Below, one piece after another: positions 40,415 through 48,699 of a DNA stretch of 64,000 bases; within the stretch, counting starts at the first letter, position 1; every line of letters begins with the position of its first letter. Made by a program: the position numbers and the translations under genes. The notes beneath the pieces were generated by a model. The model was not told where the DNA came from, ran no database searches, and saw nothing but the letters and a program-made list of their open reading frames with translations. Source of the stretch: Gammaproteobacteria bacterium (GTDB lineage: Bacteria > Pseudomonadota > Gammaproteobacteria > JAPPPA01); the NCBI GenBank assembly GCA_030425645.1, contig JAUHZK010000002.1, forward strand, positions 1 to 64,000, given 5' to 3'.

Positions 40415-41116
40415 ATGGGCGCCGCGCTAGTGTTGCTGCTGGCTTCGGCTTGCGAGGCTGAGCAAATTCAAGTTTTGCCCGACTTCACTCAGTACAGCGG
40501 TGTTGAGAAGAAACAGGCCTTTTTTAACTATTTACGACCGCAGGTTGAGCAAGCCAATCAAGCTGTTTTAGAGCAGCGAGCATTGTTGTTGGCGCTTTCT
40601 CGGGGCGACGAATTAACAGCAGTAGATCGGCAGTGGCTTAAACAGTTGAGCCAGCAATACCGTGTGAACTACCAGGCCGATGAAATAGACTTTGCTGCCC
40701 TCTTGCGGCGCGTAGATACCGTACCCATAGAGTTAGCGTTAACCCAGGCAGCGATAGAGTCGGCTTGGGGTACGTCCCGCTTTGCGCGCCTAGGCAACAA
40801 CCTATTTGGGCAGTGGTGCCGCAAGGCCGGCTGCGGCATTGTGCCGTTACGCCGTGCGGCTGGCGCTACCCATGAGGTTAAGCGCTTTGAAAGCACGGAA
40901 GACAGCGTGAGGGCCTATTTGCGTAATCTAAATAGTCATCGTGCCTATCAGCCGCTTAGGATCCGTCGCGCCGCGTTGAGGCAGGCGCAACAACCAGTGA
41001 CAGCGAGAGCCCTAGCACTTACGCTCGATAAATACAGCGAACGTGGCAAAGCCTATGTGCAGGATATGCTGCGTTTTATTAAACAGAACCGTTCACTCAT
41101 GCAGGAGACACCGTAA
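40415..41116 (+). CDS. Bax-like glucosaminidase-domain protein
   Basis: About 233 residues. A hydrophobic signal (LMGAALVLLLASACEAE) is followed by the Bax-family domain with the catalytic-site region ALTQAAIESAWGTSRFARLGNNLFGQWC, resembling GH73 peptidoglycan glucosaminidases. A cysteine after ASA could be lipidated. Start choice is uncertain: ATG at 40415 has a poor ribosome binding site, and TTG at 40403 has AGAGG at better spacing. It overlaps the next gene by one base (TAATG). Confidence 0.75.
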   Translation: MGAALVLLLASACEAEQIQVLPDFTQYSGVEKKQAFFNYLRPQVEQANQAVLEQRALLLALSRGDELTAVDRQWLKQLSQQYRVNYQADEIDFAALLRRVDTVPIELALTQAAIESAWGTSRFARLGNNLFGQWCRKAGCGIVPLRRAAGATHEVKRFESTEDSVRAYLRNLNSHRAYQPLRIRRAALRQAQQPVTARALALTLDKYSERGKAYVQDMLRFIKQNRSLMQETP

Positions 41117-41514
41117 TGACGGTAGATGATATTAAACGTAATGGCTTTATTGCCGCCGGCTTGGCCAACATTATTGGTGTGCTTGGCAGCTCGCGCTTCT
41201 TAACTAATGACGCTATTAACCAGCTTGATCCGGTAGTGATGTCGAACTTTGGTTTAACCATGATTTTGGTCTGGGGTGCGGCTTATATTGCCGTCGCCAA
41301 AAACCATGCGGCGGTACCGATGTTAACGGCGGTATTTTGCATTGAGAAAGCCATTTATAGCGCCGTGTGGATTCAGTGGCAGTTAAACAACACCTTGGCA
41401 GATGCTTACACCCTGGATTTTCAAGCTGGCGTTTTCTACAGCATTTACGGCATTAACGACATTCTATTTATGTTGTTCTTTGGTTGGGTCTTCTTAACGC
41501 GCCAGCGTGCATAG
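41116..41514 (+). CDS. hypothetical integral membrane protein
   Basis: A 132-residue protein with four hydrophobic segments (about 10-30, 45-65, 66-90, 105-127), translated from a start overlapping the Bax-like stop. I do not recognise a family. The position suggests co-expression with the Bax-like protein and the TfoX-like protein. Confidence 0.6.
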   Translation: MTVDDIKRNGFIAAGLANIIGVLGSSRFLTNDAINQLDPVVMSNFGLTMILVWGAAYIAVAKNHAAVPMLTAVFCIEKAIYSAVWIQWQLNNTLADAYTLDFQAGVFYSIYGINDILFMLFFGWVFLTRQRA

Positions 41515-41523
41515 TGCTTTTAA

Positions 41524-41850
41524 GTGTCTGAATACGTTAATTATTTAAAAGAAGTATTGGCGCCGTTAGGCGCGGTGCAGCCGCGCAAAATGTTCGGCGG
41601 CCACGGCATCTTTTATGACGGCGTGATGATTGGCCTTGTTGCTGATGACAGTCTCTATCTAAAAGTCGATAAACAGACCGAAGGCGAGTTTATTGGCTTG
41701 GACTTGCCGGCCTTTGAATACGAGAAAAACGGCAAAACCTTTGCCATGTCTTACCGGCTAGCGCCTGAAAGTATTTACGATGACCCTGATGACGCCCTGC
41801 AATGGGCGCGTCTAGCCTACGAGGCGGCGTTAAGGGCTAAGAAGAAATAG
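41524..41850 (+). CDS. TfoX N-terminal domain protein
   Basis: A 108-residue protein starting at GTG. The sequence LAPLGAVQPRKMFGGHGIFYDGVMIGLVADDSLYLKVD is the TfoX/Sxy N-terminal domain. Full Sxy/TfoX regulators of competence also have a C-terminal helix-hairpin-helix domain, which this lacks, so a competence role is doubtful. The stop TAG is at the very edge of the transposon: its first two bases are target DNA and its G is the first base of the transposon, recreating the original stop. Confidence 0.85.
   Translation: MSEYVNYLKEVLAPLGAVQPRKMFGGHGIFYDGVMIGLVADDSLYLKVDKQTEGEFIGLDLPAFEYEKNGKTFAMSYRLAPESIYDDPDDALQWARLAYEAALRAKKK
41845..41849. repeat. left target-site duplication (AAATA)
   Basis: AAATA directly outside the left inverted repeat; an identical copy at 59372-59376 lies outside the right one. 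Five-base duplications are the rule for Tn3-family insertion. Confidence 0.93.
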
Positions 41851-41920
41851 GACCAGCGGGGGCATTTGAACGAAAACCTACGGTTTTGAATCCCGAGACC
41901 ACGTCGTAACCGTAGGTTTC
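41850..41920 (+). repeat. left terminal inverted repeat (71 bp)
   Basis: Starts GGACCAGCGGGGGCATTTGA. The first 40 bases are identical to the reverse complement of the right end; four mismatches occur over 71 bases. It contains an internal dyad, AAACCTACGG and CCGTAGGTTT, 26 bases apart. Confidence 0.95.
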
Positions 41921-41927
41921 TGCTGAT

Positions 41928-44864
41928 TTACCCCTTCTCCTCTTCATCTTCAATAAAGTACGTGCCATTGGGTAGCACATGTTTATAGGGCAATAGCGAG
42001 ATATGGGACAGGGTCTCGTCATCGATGTCCTCCCCCTGCTGCCGGAGCTGTTCCACAATGTCATTTATCTTGATCGTGTTCCAGTAAAGAATGGCGTTCG
42101 ACACAAAACTAAGACTGCTGGCCTTATTCATGATTTCCTCATAATCACCGGTAGTGAACTCACCCTGGTCGGCAAAAAAGATCCAGCGCGGCAGCTTGTG
42201 CCTGTATTCTCCTTTATTCAATTGCCGCTGGACGGTTCGACGCAATTCCTGATTCGTCAGGTAGCGCAGAATGTATTCAGTCTTTATGATCCGTCCGAGA
42301 TTGGTGAAGGCTTTAGTGAGGCGATCCGATGGTGAGCTATTGGTCAATCGCTGAACGATTACATGCGCTGGTGCCGTTTTCTGTTTCAGGGAAATGGCCA
42401 CTCGCATCATGTACTCCCATTGCTCCTCAACGATGGCCAGATCAGCAGTTTTGGTGAGCAAATGGTTGAGGTCGCCGTAATCGACGGATTTGTCGATACG
42501 GTAGAGTTGTTGATCCTTTAAATCCCGAATGCGCGGCATAAAGTAGAAGCCGAGCAAATGGCAGAGAGCGAAAACGATTTCCGTATATCCGTGGGTATCG
42601 GTGGTATGTTCCCGGATTTTCAGGACAGTATTGTTTTCCAGTAATCCATCCAGCACATACAGCGCTTCACGGGGACTACAGGAAATGATCTTGGTGCTGA
42701 ATACGGAATATTGATCGGACACATGGGTATAGATCCCGATCGCCTTCTCATAATAGCCGTAGTATCGGGGATAATAAGATGCCAGCAGGCTGTCAGCCCG
42801 AATCTTAAAACGTTGTGCATCCGATGAAGACAAGGTGCCACTACCATGTACGGCACTGAGCGGCAGCTCGTGGTGCTGATTCACGATTTCAGCGCTGGCG
42901 TCGATGAGGGTTTCCTCGCGAATATAATATTGCAGGATGTGCCTGAGCATATCGACGGTCACACCCTTCACGCTGGCGCTCATCGACACAACACCCAGGT
43001 TAGTGGCCTGTGAAATGATGGCGGCCATCAGGCTTTTATAAAAGGCTTTTGGTCGCGATTGGTGGTGCTGAATGGGAACAAAGTGACGGCTGTAGTGCGT
43101 CATTTGATCCACTTCCATGAGAAGTTGTTCGATGCGGATGGTCGGCATGTGCGCATCAATCACTTTTTGCAGTCGGCTGACTTTATCCGGCACATCCAGC
43201 TTGTCGTCGCGCTTGAGTTTCAGCCGGCCATTTGTAATCTCGGCGAAGTTATCCAGCCCAAACCTTTTTTTCGCTTCGGACACGGCTTCGTGGAACTGGA
43301 TTGAAATGGCGGCGCGGACTTCGTGCGGAGGTGGTTGTTGCAGCTCGGTATAGACGGTTTGCCGGGTTTCATCCCAGTTAGGCTCGTTCAAGGTCAGGTC
43401 CCAGAATGAAACATGTTGCTTGCTTTGCGGCAAATAGAGATCACCGGAGCGCAAGGCGTCTTTCATCGCCAGCGCAAGGCCCATTTCCCAAACGTTGCGA
43501 TTGATGTTGCCGCTTTGATCTTTGAGGCTGCGGCGCAATTCGCGGGGAATGAAGGCTATCGGTGTCGTCTCTGGTAGCTTCTTGAGTTCTCCACTATCCA
43601 ACTGCTGGACGATCTGGATGGCCTTGATCAGTGGCCCGGAACCTTTCGCTACTTCAAAGGGTAAGCGGATAAAGTCGGCAAAATACTTCCGTAAACTGGG
43701 ATATCGGGTCAACAACAAATCGCAGTAACCACGTTCCTCCAGGCGCTTGAAGATATGCAAATCGTCAATGGAGGCGAGCAAGTGTTTCTCGTCAACGCGC
43801 TGCCACAGGTCACGCTTGTATAACGGCTGCTCATTGGGCCATTCCAGCAGCACATGGGTGGTATCAAGTACCGCATCAATCGCTTTCTTTTGCCGTTTGC
43901 GAAATTCCTTGTGCTTCTTGTCGTGACTGTTTTTGGTTTGCCGACACAGCTCCGTCATGTACTGATCGTGCATTTTTACCAGGTGATCGAGCAATATCTT
44001 TCGGGATTCCAGCAGGAAACACACCATCAGGGCATAACGCTTGTGATCCTTGAAGCGTTTCATATCCTTGGCGCTGTAGCGCTTGGTTAACCGGTACAGG
44101 TAATGAAGGAAGGCGGTATCGATAACCTTTTCTTCAAATTCATTAATGCCAGTGGCCACCAGGTTGCTGTAGCGTTCCAAATAGCGTTTCAGCGATGAAA
44201 TTTTTGCGGCGGGTGGATATTCCTTGAGTTGATTGAAATAGGTACGTTGATTCCCGCCAGAGGTTTGCAGCAGATCATCGATGGCACTCCGCAGTTCTGG
44301 CGACATCTGCTCAAACACTTGCTCAAAGAGCTGAGCGTGCACCTGGTTGCAGATGCGAATGATTTGCCGCTCAATGGTCGTAGGTCCCGGTAAAACAATT
44401 CGGTTCAACAACAGGTAGCGCTCTGCTCGATGAAAGAGTTCATCCGGCAGAAGTCCCTGTCGTGCGTGTGCTTCTACCCAGCGATCCAGATCGGCTTCCA
44501 CTTTTTCATCAAAGCGCCTAAACCCCAGGTATTTGAGGATATTATTGCGGTGTTCCAATAAGGTGGCTTCCCGTTCGGGCACTTCCACGGTGAGTGTCGG
44601 TGGCAGCTCAAGTTGACTACTCAGGTAGCTGATCACCCGAGGCGACAGGTCATTAAGCTGGTTCAGAAACCGGCCATAGAGACGCATAGCACAGAGTTGG
44701 ATGGCAATGCCTAAGCGGTATTGTTTTCGGTATTTGTTGACCACCTGGCAATCGCGCCGATTCAGGGTCCAGTCGCGCACCATTTCCTCGTCGGAAAAGC
44801 GTTGCGGCAACATCAACGGCTGGTAGCGTTGCTGATTCGTCAGGAACTTTTCTTTGGCTGTCAT
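41928..44864 (-). CDS. tnpA: Tn3-family transposase TnpA
   Basis: A 978-residue DDE transposase that cuts and joins the terminal repeats in replicative transposition. The N-terminal DUF4158-like region is LTNQQRYQPLMLPQRFSDEE; the middle is basic and helical. The C-terminal catalytic part includes VLDGLLENNTVLKIREHTTD, HTDTHGYTE-like sequence (here TTDTHGYTEIVFALCHLLGF) with the family's D-T-H-G-Y-T block, and YWNTIKINDIVEQL near the end. Length is normal (950-1020). It stops eight bases inside the left repeat. It lies 25 bases downstream of the cation-transporter gene on the same strand. Confidence 0.96.
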   Translation of the reverse strand: MTAKEKFLTNQQRYQPLMLPQRFSDEEMVRDWTLNRRDCQVVNKYRKQYRLGIAIQLCAMRLYGRFLNQLNDLSPRVISYLSSQLELPPTLTVEVPEREATLLEHRNNILKYLGFRRFDEKVEADLDRWVEAHARQGLLPDELFHRAERYLLLNRIVLPGPTTIERQIIRICNQVHAQLFEQVFEQMSPELRSAIDDLLQTSGGNQRTYFNQLKEYPPAAKISSLKRYLERYSNLVATGINEFEEKVIDTAFLHYLYRLTKRYSAKDMKRFKDHKRYALMVCFLLESRKILLDHLVKMHDQYMTELCRQTKNSHDKKHKEFRKRQKKAIDAVLDTTHVLLEWPNEQPLYKRDLWQRVDEKHLLASIDDLHIFKRLEERGYCDLLLTRYPSLRKYFADFIRLPFEVAKGSGPLIKAIQIVQQLDSGELKKLPETTPIAFIPRELRRSLKDQSGNINRNVWEMGLALAMKDALRSGDLYLPQSKQHVSFWDLTLNEPNWDETRQTVYTELQQPPPHEVRAAISIQFHEAVSEAKKRFGLDNFAEITNGRLKLKRDDKLDVPDKVSRLQKVIDAHMPTIRIEQLLMEVDQMTHYSRHFVPIQHHQSRPKAFYKSLMAAIISQATNLGVVSMSASVKGVTVDMLRHILQYYIREETLIDASAEIVNQHHELPLSAVHGSGTLSSSDAQRFKIRADSLLASYYPRYYGYYEKAIGIYTHVSDQYSVFSTKIISCSPREALYVLDGLLENNTVLKIREHTTDTHGYTEIVFALCHLLGFYFMPRIRDLKDQQLYRIDKSVDYGDLNHLLTKTADLAIVEEQWEYMMRVAISLKQKTAPAHVIVQRLTNSSPSDRLTKAFTNLGRIIKTEYILRYLTNQELRRTVQRQLNKGEYRHKLPRWIFFADQGEFTTGDYEEIMNKASSLSFVSNAILYWNTIKINDIVEQLRQQGEDIDDETLSHISLLPYKHVLPNGTYFIEDEEEKG

Positions 44865-44889
44865 CGGGGCTCATTTTACTCTGGTGATG

Positions 44890-45489
44890 TCACTTGCATT
44901 TTTCATTACTCGCATCCTTGATGATGTCTATTCCCCCGCGAATAACGATGATTGAAATTGCCAGACCAATTAGAAGATCGGGATATCGTGATTCGAGCGT
45001 GTATACCAACACGCCGCCAATGATGATCCCAAGGTTTGCTATGACGTCATTCTTTGAAAAAATCCAACTGGCCCTCATGTGGACTTCACCTTCTTTGTGC
45101 TTGGCAATCAGTTGGAGGCAAATAACGTTTGCGACGAGCGCTGCTGTCCCGACGGCAATCATGAACAACGACTCCGGCTCGCTGCCCCAAACGAAACGGC
45201 GAAAGACGTCAACAAATACAGAGGCTCCAAGTATTATTTGAAATATCCCACTGATGTGAGCCGCTCTGATTTTGGCTGACAATGGCCTGCCTACGGCGTA
45301 CAGTCCAATCCCGTAAACGGTTGCATCGGCCAGCATATCGAGCGAGTCCGCGATTAACGCTGTCGATTCACTGAGAATGCCGAGCGTTATCTCCACCAAA
45401 AACATGAACGCGTTGATGCCAAGGAGGATCATTAACACACGACTTTGTTCTTTGTTGTTTATCTCGACTTCACAACCACAACCTGACAT
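44890..45489 (-). CDS. cation diffusion facilitator-like transporter
   Basis: A 199-residue membrane protein with about six helices. It starts MSGCGCEVEI, a short Cys-rich leader. The second helix has STALIADSLDMLADATVYGI with the D-x3-D pair that binds metal in CDF exporters, and the fifth region is WIFSKNDVIANLGIIIGG. The cytosolic C-terminal domain of classical CDF proteins is missing, so this is the compact form. Predicted role: efflux of a divalent cation (Zn, Cd, Co) by exchange with protons; the metal is not determinable. Last cargo gene before tnpA. Confidence 0.85.
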   Translation of the reverse strand: MSGCGCEVEINNKEQSRVLMILLGINAFMFLVEITLGILSESTALIADSLDMLADATVYGIGLYAVGRPLSAKIRAAHISGIFQIILGASVFVDVFRRFVWGSEPESLFMIAVGTAALVANVICLQLIAKHKEGEVHMRASWIFSKNDVIANLGIIIGGVLVYTLESRYPDLLIGLAISIIVIRGGIDIIKDASNEKCK

Positions 45490-45567
45490 ATTTTCCCCTT
45501 TGATGTTCTGAATCTGCCTCTCCAGGCCTTATTCACCTTTGGTGGAGTGACACTCAACCAATGTTAT

Positions 45568-46695
45568 CTACTGAGCGTTGGCGTCTGACTCGGGACCTGC
45601 CTCACCGGGGGCGCGATCCTGTACATAGTCTTCACCGCATTGCAGCGCGTGTTCCGCACGTGCCAATTCGCGCCCAAAATAGGCCGCGTGATCCAGACGA
45701 CTTATCAGCTCGGCCTCAATAACACTTACATACAAGGCTGCGGCCGAACTTGCGGTGAACATTCGGTCCAGTACGCCCTTGTTACTATAATGTTCGAGTA
45801 CTAGTCGTTGGTGTATCCGATCAAGGTAGACAACAAAATAACCGGCTGGATCTAATACCAGCTTCCCAGGTTCCTTTGCCGCTTTAATCGGTATCGGGAT
45901 CACATCAGAAGGCGCGTCGGCAAATGGGCCGGGATCGTTACCCGCAGACTCGACAATCAATTTCCGCAGGGCCGACACATCGTCATTGCCGACTTGCGCG
46001 ATCACTTTCACCTGCCTGCGAAACGCCTCAACCTGTTCAGGTCGAATATTCTTCAGCAGAGGACGTTTGCCCTTGGCGTCGATGATGCGCATGTTTTCGT
46101 TAACACCCTGCTCAGCGAGTGCAAACAACGACTGCCCTGGCAGATGGCCTATCGCCTTACGTGTGTCTTCACCGCAGATGATCAGGAAACGGATGTGGGG
46201 ATTCGCCAGGGTGTTGCGGATCAGGTGTTCGATACCAAGATTTTCTGTATGCAGGCTACCGACCATAGACAAGCCTTCAATATCGGCATCGCTCAGTGCC
46301 GTGACCAGGTGATCGGAATTGAGCGTGCACACGGCCACCGGCGCCTGAAAACGAACGACCCGATAATCGCCGGGCAAGGGCGGCCAACCCTCACGTGGTT
46401 CGGGTTCTTCCCTGGCGCAATGAGCGCCTTCAGCGACGGCAGGGTCGAGTTCGGCCGCCAGGTTCTGTGCGCCGGCAGGCCAACACACCTCGCAGCCCAA
46501 ACACTCGTAGCGTATTGGTTCAAACAGAGCGTGAGCTTCTTCTAGTTGTGAGCCTAATGTCGCATTGATCGTATCAGACGCTTTTAGTGTGTTTACCGTG
46601 TCCTGGAAACAACCGCAACGCCAGCATTTCTTCGCGGCCATGGCATGGCGAAGTTCTTGTTCAATCTTGGCTAACGGTATTCGTGCCTTTTCCAT
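45568..46695 (-). CDS. MtrA-like corrinoid-protein homologue with DUF4346-like C-terminal domain
   Basis: A 375-residue protein. Residues 20-75 hold two Cys clusters (C24/C27/C29 in KKCWRCGCF, C65/C68/C71 in YECLGCEVCW), likely Zn or Fe-S binding. Residues 115-235 resemble subunit A of archaeal methyltetrahydromethanopterin:CoM methyltransferase: VAVCTLNSDHL, SLHTENLGIEHLIRNTLANP, HIRFLIICGED and GHLPGQSLFALAEQGV. In archaeal MtrA the histidine of the equivalent GHITGQ motif coordinates cobalt (from memory, His84); here it is His184. Residues 275-365 (YFVVYLDRIHQRLVLEHYSN, HAAYFGRELARAEHAL) look like DUF4346. No methanogenesis genes are near. Corrinoid binding is inference. Confidence 0.8.
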   Translation of the reverse strand: MEKARIPLAKIEQELRHAMAAKKCWRCGCFQDTVNTLKASDTINATLGSQLEEAHALFEPIRYECLGCEVCWPAGAQNLAAELDPAVAEGAHCAREEPEPREGWPPLPGDYRVVRFQAPVAVCTLNSDHLVTALSDADIEGLSMVGSLHTENLGIEHLIRNTLANPHIRFLIICGEDTRKAIGHLPGQSLFALAEQGVNENMRIIDAKGKRPLLKNIRPEQVEAFRRQVKVIAQVGNDDVSALRKLIVESAGNDPGPFADAPSDVIPIPIKAAKEPGKLVLDPAGYFVVYLDRIHQRLVLEHYSNKGVLDRMFTASSAAALYVSVIEAELISRLDHAAYFGRELARAEHALQCGEDYVQDRAPGEAGPESDANAQ

Positions 46696-46741
46696 GATGT
46701 TGTCGGTCTCATTATGTGTGAATTCATCGAAGCCAAAGCAT

Positions 46742-47257
46742 TTATCCCTGCGTTCTCAACAAATTCTCTATTGCTTGCGGACTCACATGCCTTGATGTGT
46801 GTGTGATGCGCCCATCCTTATGTATATAGAAAACAAGCGGCACGGCACTCACGCCATAGAGATTGGCCGTATTACCATCCGCATCGTAGAGCACCGCATA
46901 AGGTAGCCTGTGTTGCAGTGCATAACGCTTTGCATTTTCCAGGCTGTCGGCCAGCCCGGCGTTGATGGCCACCAGTTGTAAACCCTTTGAGCCGTATTCT
47001 CGGTAAACCTGCTTCAGTGTCGGAATCGACTTTTTGCAATAGGGACACCAGGTGGTGAAATACACCAGTATCACCGGACCTTTCGCAAGATATTCACTCA
47101 ATCGTTGGGGTTTTCCTGCCAGATCGGGCAGTGTGAATTCAATGGCTTGTTGGGGCGTTTGGGTTTTACTGGTGCCCCCCTCTAATTTGGATGAGTCGGA
47201 CGGGTTGCAGGACGCCAGGGTTAAGCTGATAACCATTAATGATATAAGACGTTTCAT
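46742..47257 (-). CDS. TlpA/ResA-like thioredoxin lipoprotein
   Basis: 171 residues. The lipobox LTLASC implies a lipid anchor on the periplasmic side. The thioredoxin fold has the active site TTWCPYCKKS and the cis-proline region YGVSAVPLVFYIHKDG, with ELAGKPQRLSEYL-type lead-in (here LPDLAGKPQRLSEYL). Such proteins reduce disulfides in the periplasm. The start at MKRLISLM overlaps the preceding SMR stop by four bases (ATGA); a longer frame is not supported. Confidence 0.88.
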   Translation of the reverse strand: MKRLISLMVISLTLASCNPSDSSKLEGGTSKTQTPQQAIEFTLPDLAGKPQRLSEYLAKGPVILVYFTTWCPYCKKSIPTLKQVYREYGSKGLQLVAINAGLADSLENAKRYALQHRLPYAVLYDADGNTANLYGVSAVPLVFYIHKDGRITHTSRHVSPQAIENLLRTQG

Positions 47258-47589
47258 GCACCCGGTCCTGTCGATGCGATATTCAACACAACAATACCGG
47301 CCACCACCATGACAACACCCATGCCTTTCCAAAGACCGGCCTTCTCGTGCAAGGCCAGCACACCCAGCAAGGCGACCCCGGCGGTGCCACCGCCCGCCCA
47401 GATGGGATAGACGGTACTGACCGGCAAAGACACCAGCGCCAGACTGACGGCATAAAAAGCCAAACCGAATGCGGCGAGCGCCACCACCGTGGGCAAAGGT
47501 TTGCTAAAGCCCTGACTGAAACGCAACGCCAACGCTGCGGTAATTTCCGCAACGATGGCCAACGCCACCAATAACCAGTCATAGGACAT
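47254..47589 (-). CDS. small multidrug resistance (SMR) transporter, member 1 of a pair
   Basis: A 111-residue four-helix protein. It has the essential membrane glutamate (ALAIVAEITAALALRFS, near residue 16) and the conserved VYPIWAGGGTAGVALLG. SMR proteins work as antiparallel dimers exchanging protons for cationic compounds (or guanidinium). It lies 16 bases after a second SMR gene; adjacent pairs often form heterodimers (EbrAB, MdtIJ). The substrate is unknown. Confidence 0.92.
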   Translation of the reverse strand: MSYDWLLVALAIVAEITAALALRFSQGFSKPLPTVVALAAFGLAFYAVSLALVSLPVSTVYPIWAGGGTAGVALLGVLALHEKAGLWKGMGVVMVVAGIVVLNIASTGPGA

Positions 47590-47605
47590 GTTGTATCTCC
47601 TTCAC

Positions 47606-48007
47606 TCAACAGCCTGACGTTTTTTCGGAAACCCGGTTGATCGCAATGACACCGATGACGACCAGTGTGATACCAACCAGCTTCAACAGATTAATGCTTT
47701 CACCCAGTGCGACGACACCGAGTAACGCAACACCCGCTGTACCGCCGCCTGCCCAGATGGGATAAGCCACACTGACCGGCAGTTTTTTCATTACCTGGCT
47801 GACGAGATATAGCGCCAGTGTGAAGGCGGCGAGCGCGATACTGGTGGGCAACGGCAAAGTAAATCCTTCACTAAAGCGCAGCCCCAGCGCACCAGTAATT
47901 TCAAAACAGACCGCCAAAGCGAGCAACAGCCACGCGGATGATGGCGGCTTTTTGTCATCTTCCTTGGGCGGGCAAACTGTCGAAAGCGATGTATCCTTGT
48001 CCATCAT
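47606..48007 (-). CDS. SMR transporter, member 2 of a pair
   Basis: A 133-residue protein with a hydrophilic N-terminal extension of about 25 residues (including VCPPKEDDKKPPSS) before four helices. It has the key glutamate in AVCFEITGALGLRFSEGF and AYPIWAGGGTAGVALLGVVA. The extension is absent from its partner, in line with unequal topology in heterodimeric SMR pairs. Confidence 0.92.
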   Translation of the reverse strand: MMDKDTSLSTVCPPKEDDKKPPSSAWLLLALAVCFEITGALGLRFSEGFTLPLPTSIALAAFTLALYLVSQVMKKLPVSVAYPIWAGGGTAGVALLGVVALGESINLLKLVGITLVVIGVIAINRVSEKTSGC

Positions 48008-48030
48008 GCTACCCTCGTTTTGCCTTGCGC

Positions 48031-48699
48031 CTAGTCGTCACTGATACGGCCGTCGAGCAGATGAATGCGGCGCTCGGCGCGTGATGTCAGCGCCTCACTA
48101 TGAGTGACCGTGATTAGGGTGAGACCGTCGTCATGCAATTCATCCAGCAACGCAAAAATAGCCCGAGCATTCTGGCTATCCAGATTGCCGGTGGGTTCAT
48201 CGGCCAGTAACACTTTGGGTTTGTTAATCAGTGCCCGAGCAATGGCCACGCGCTGCATCTCGCCACCGGACAATTCATCTGGCAAATGATTAGCGCGCTC
48301 CGCCAGACCGACGCGTGCCAGCAGTTCATCGGCTCTGGACGCGAGATGCTTTTGCCGGGCGAACAGCGTGGGCAGCAGTACGTTTTCCCGGGCGGTCAAC
48401 GTGGGTTGCAAGAAAAACTGTTGAAACACAAAACCGATGGTATCGGCGCGCAGGCGGGTGAGGCCCTGTTCTTTCAGGGTGGTGGTTTCCTGGCCCGCGA
48501 TCGTGACCTGACCGGTGTCTGGCTGATCCATCGCGCCGATGATGTTCAGCAGCGTGCTCTTGCCGGAACCCGATGGCCCCACCACGGCGACAAACTCCCC
48601 TTGTTGAATCGTCAAATCGATACCGTCCAGGGCATGCACCTGCTCCCGGCCCCGGCGATAGGTTTTGTTCACGTTGTTAAGTGTTATCACATCAGACAT
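48031..48699 (-). CDS. MacB/LolD-type ABC transporter ATP-binding protein
   Basis: A 222-residue ATPase. Walker A is GPSGSGKST, signature LSGGEMQRVAIARAL, Walker B VLLADEPTGNLD. These belong to the MacB/LolD/FtsE group, whose partners are mechanotransmitting FtsX-type permeases working on periplasmic substrates rather than moving them through the membrane. It overlaps the permease gene by eight bases. Confidence 0.95.
   Translation of the reverse strand: MSDVITLNNVNKTYRRGREQVHALDGIDLTIQQGEFVAVVGPSGSGKSTLLNIIGAMDQPDTGQVTIAGQETTTLKEQGLTRLRADTIGFVFQQFFLQPTLTARENVLLPTLFARQKHLASRADELLARVGLAERANHLPDELSGGEMQRVAIARALINKPKVLLADEPTGNLDSQNARAIFALLDELHDDGLTLITVTHSEALTSRAERRIHLLDGRISDD

Noticed and set aside
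41524-41850. TfoX-like gene disrupted by the transposon
   Set aside because: The stop codon is rebuilt by the first transposon base, so the protein is unchanged.
45568-46695. Methanogenesis or C1 pathway genes
   Set aside because: Only an MtrA-like protein occurs; no other Mtr subunits or tetrahydromethanopterin genes are nearby.
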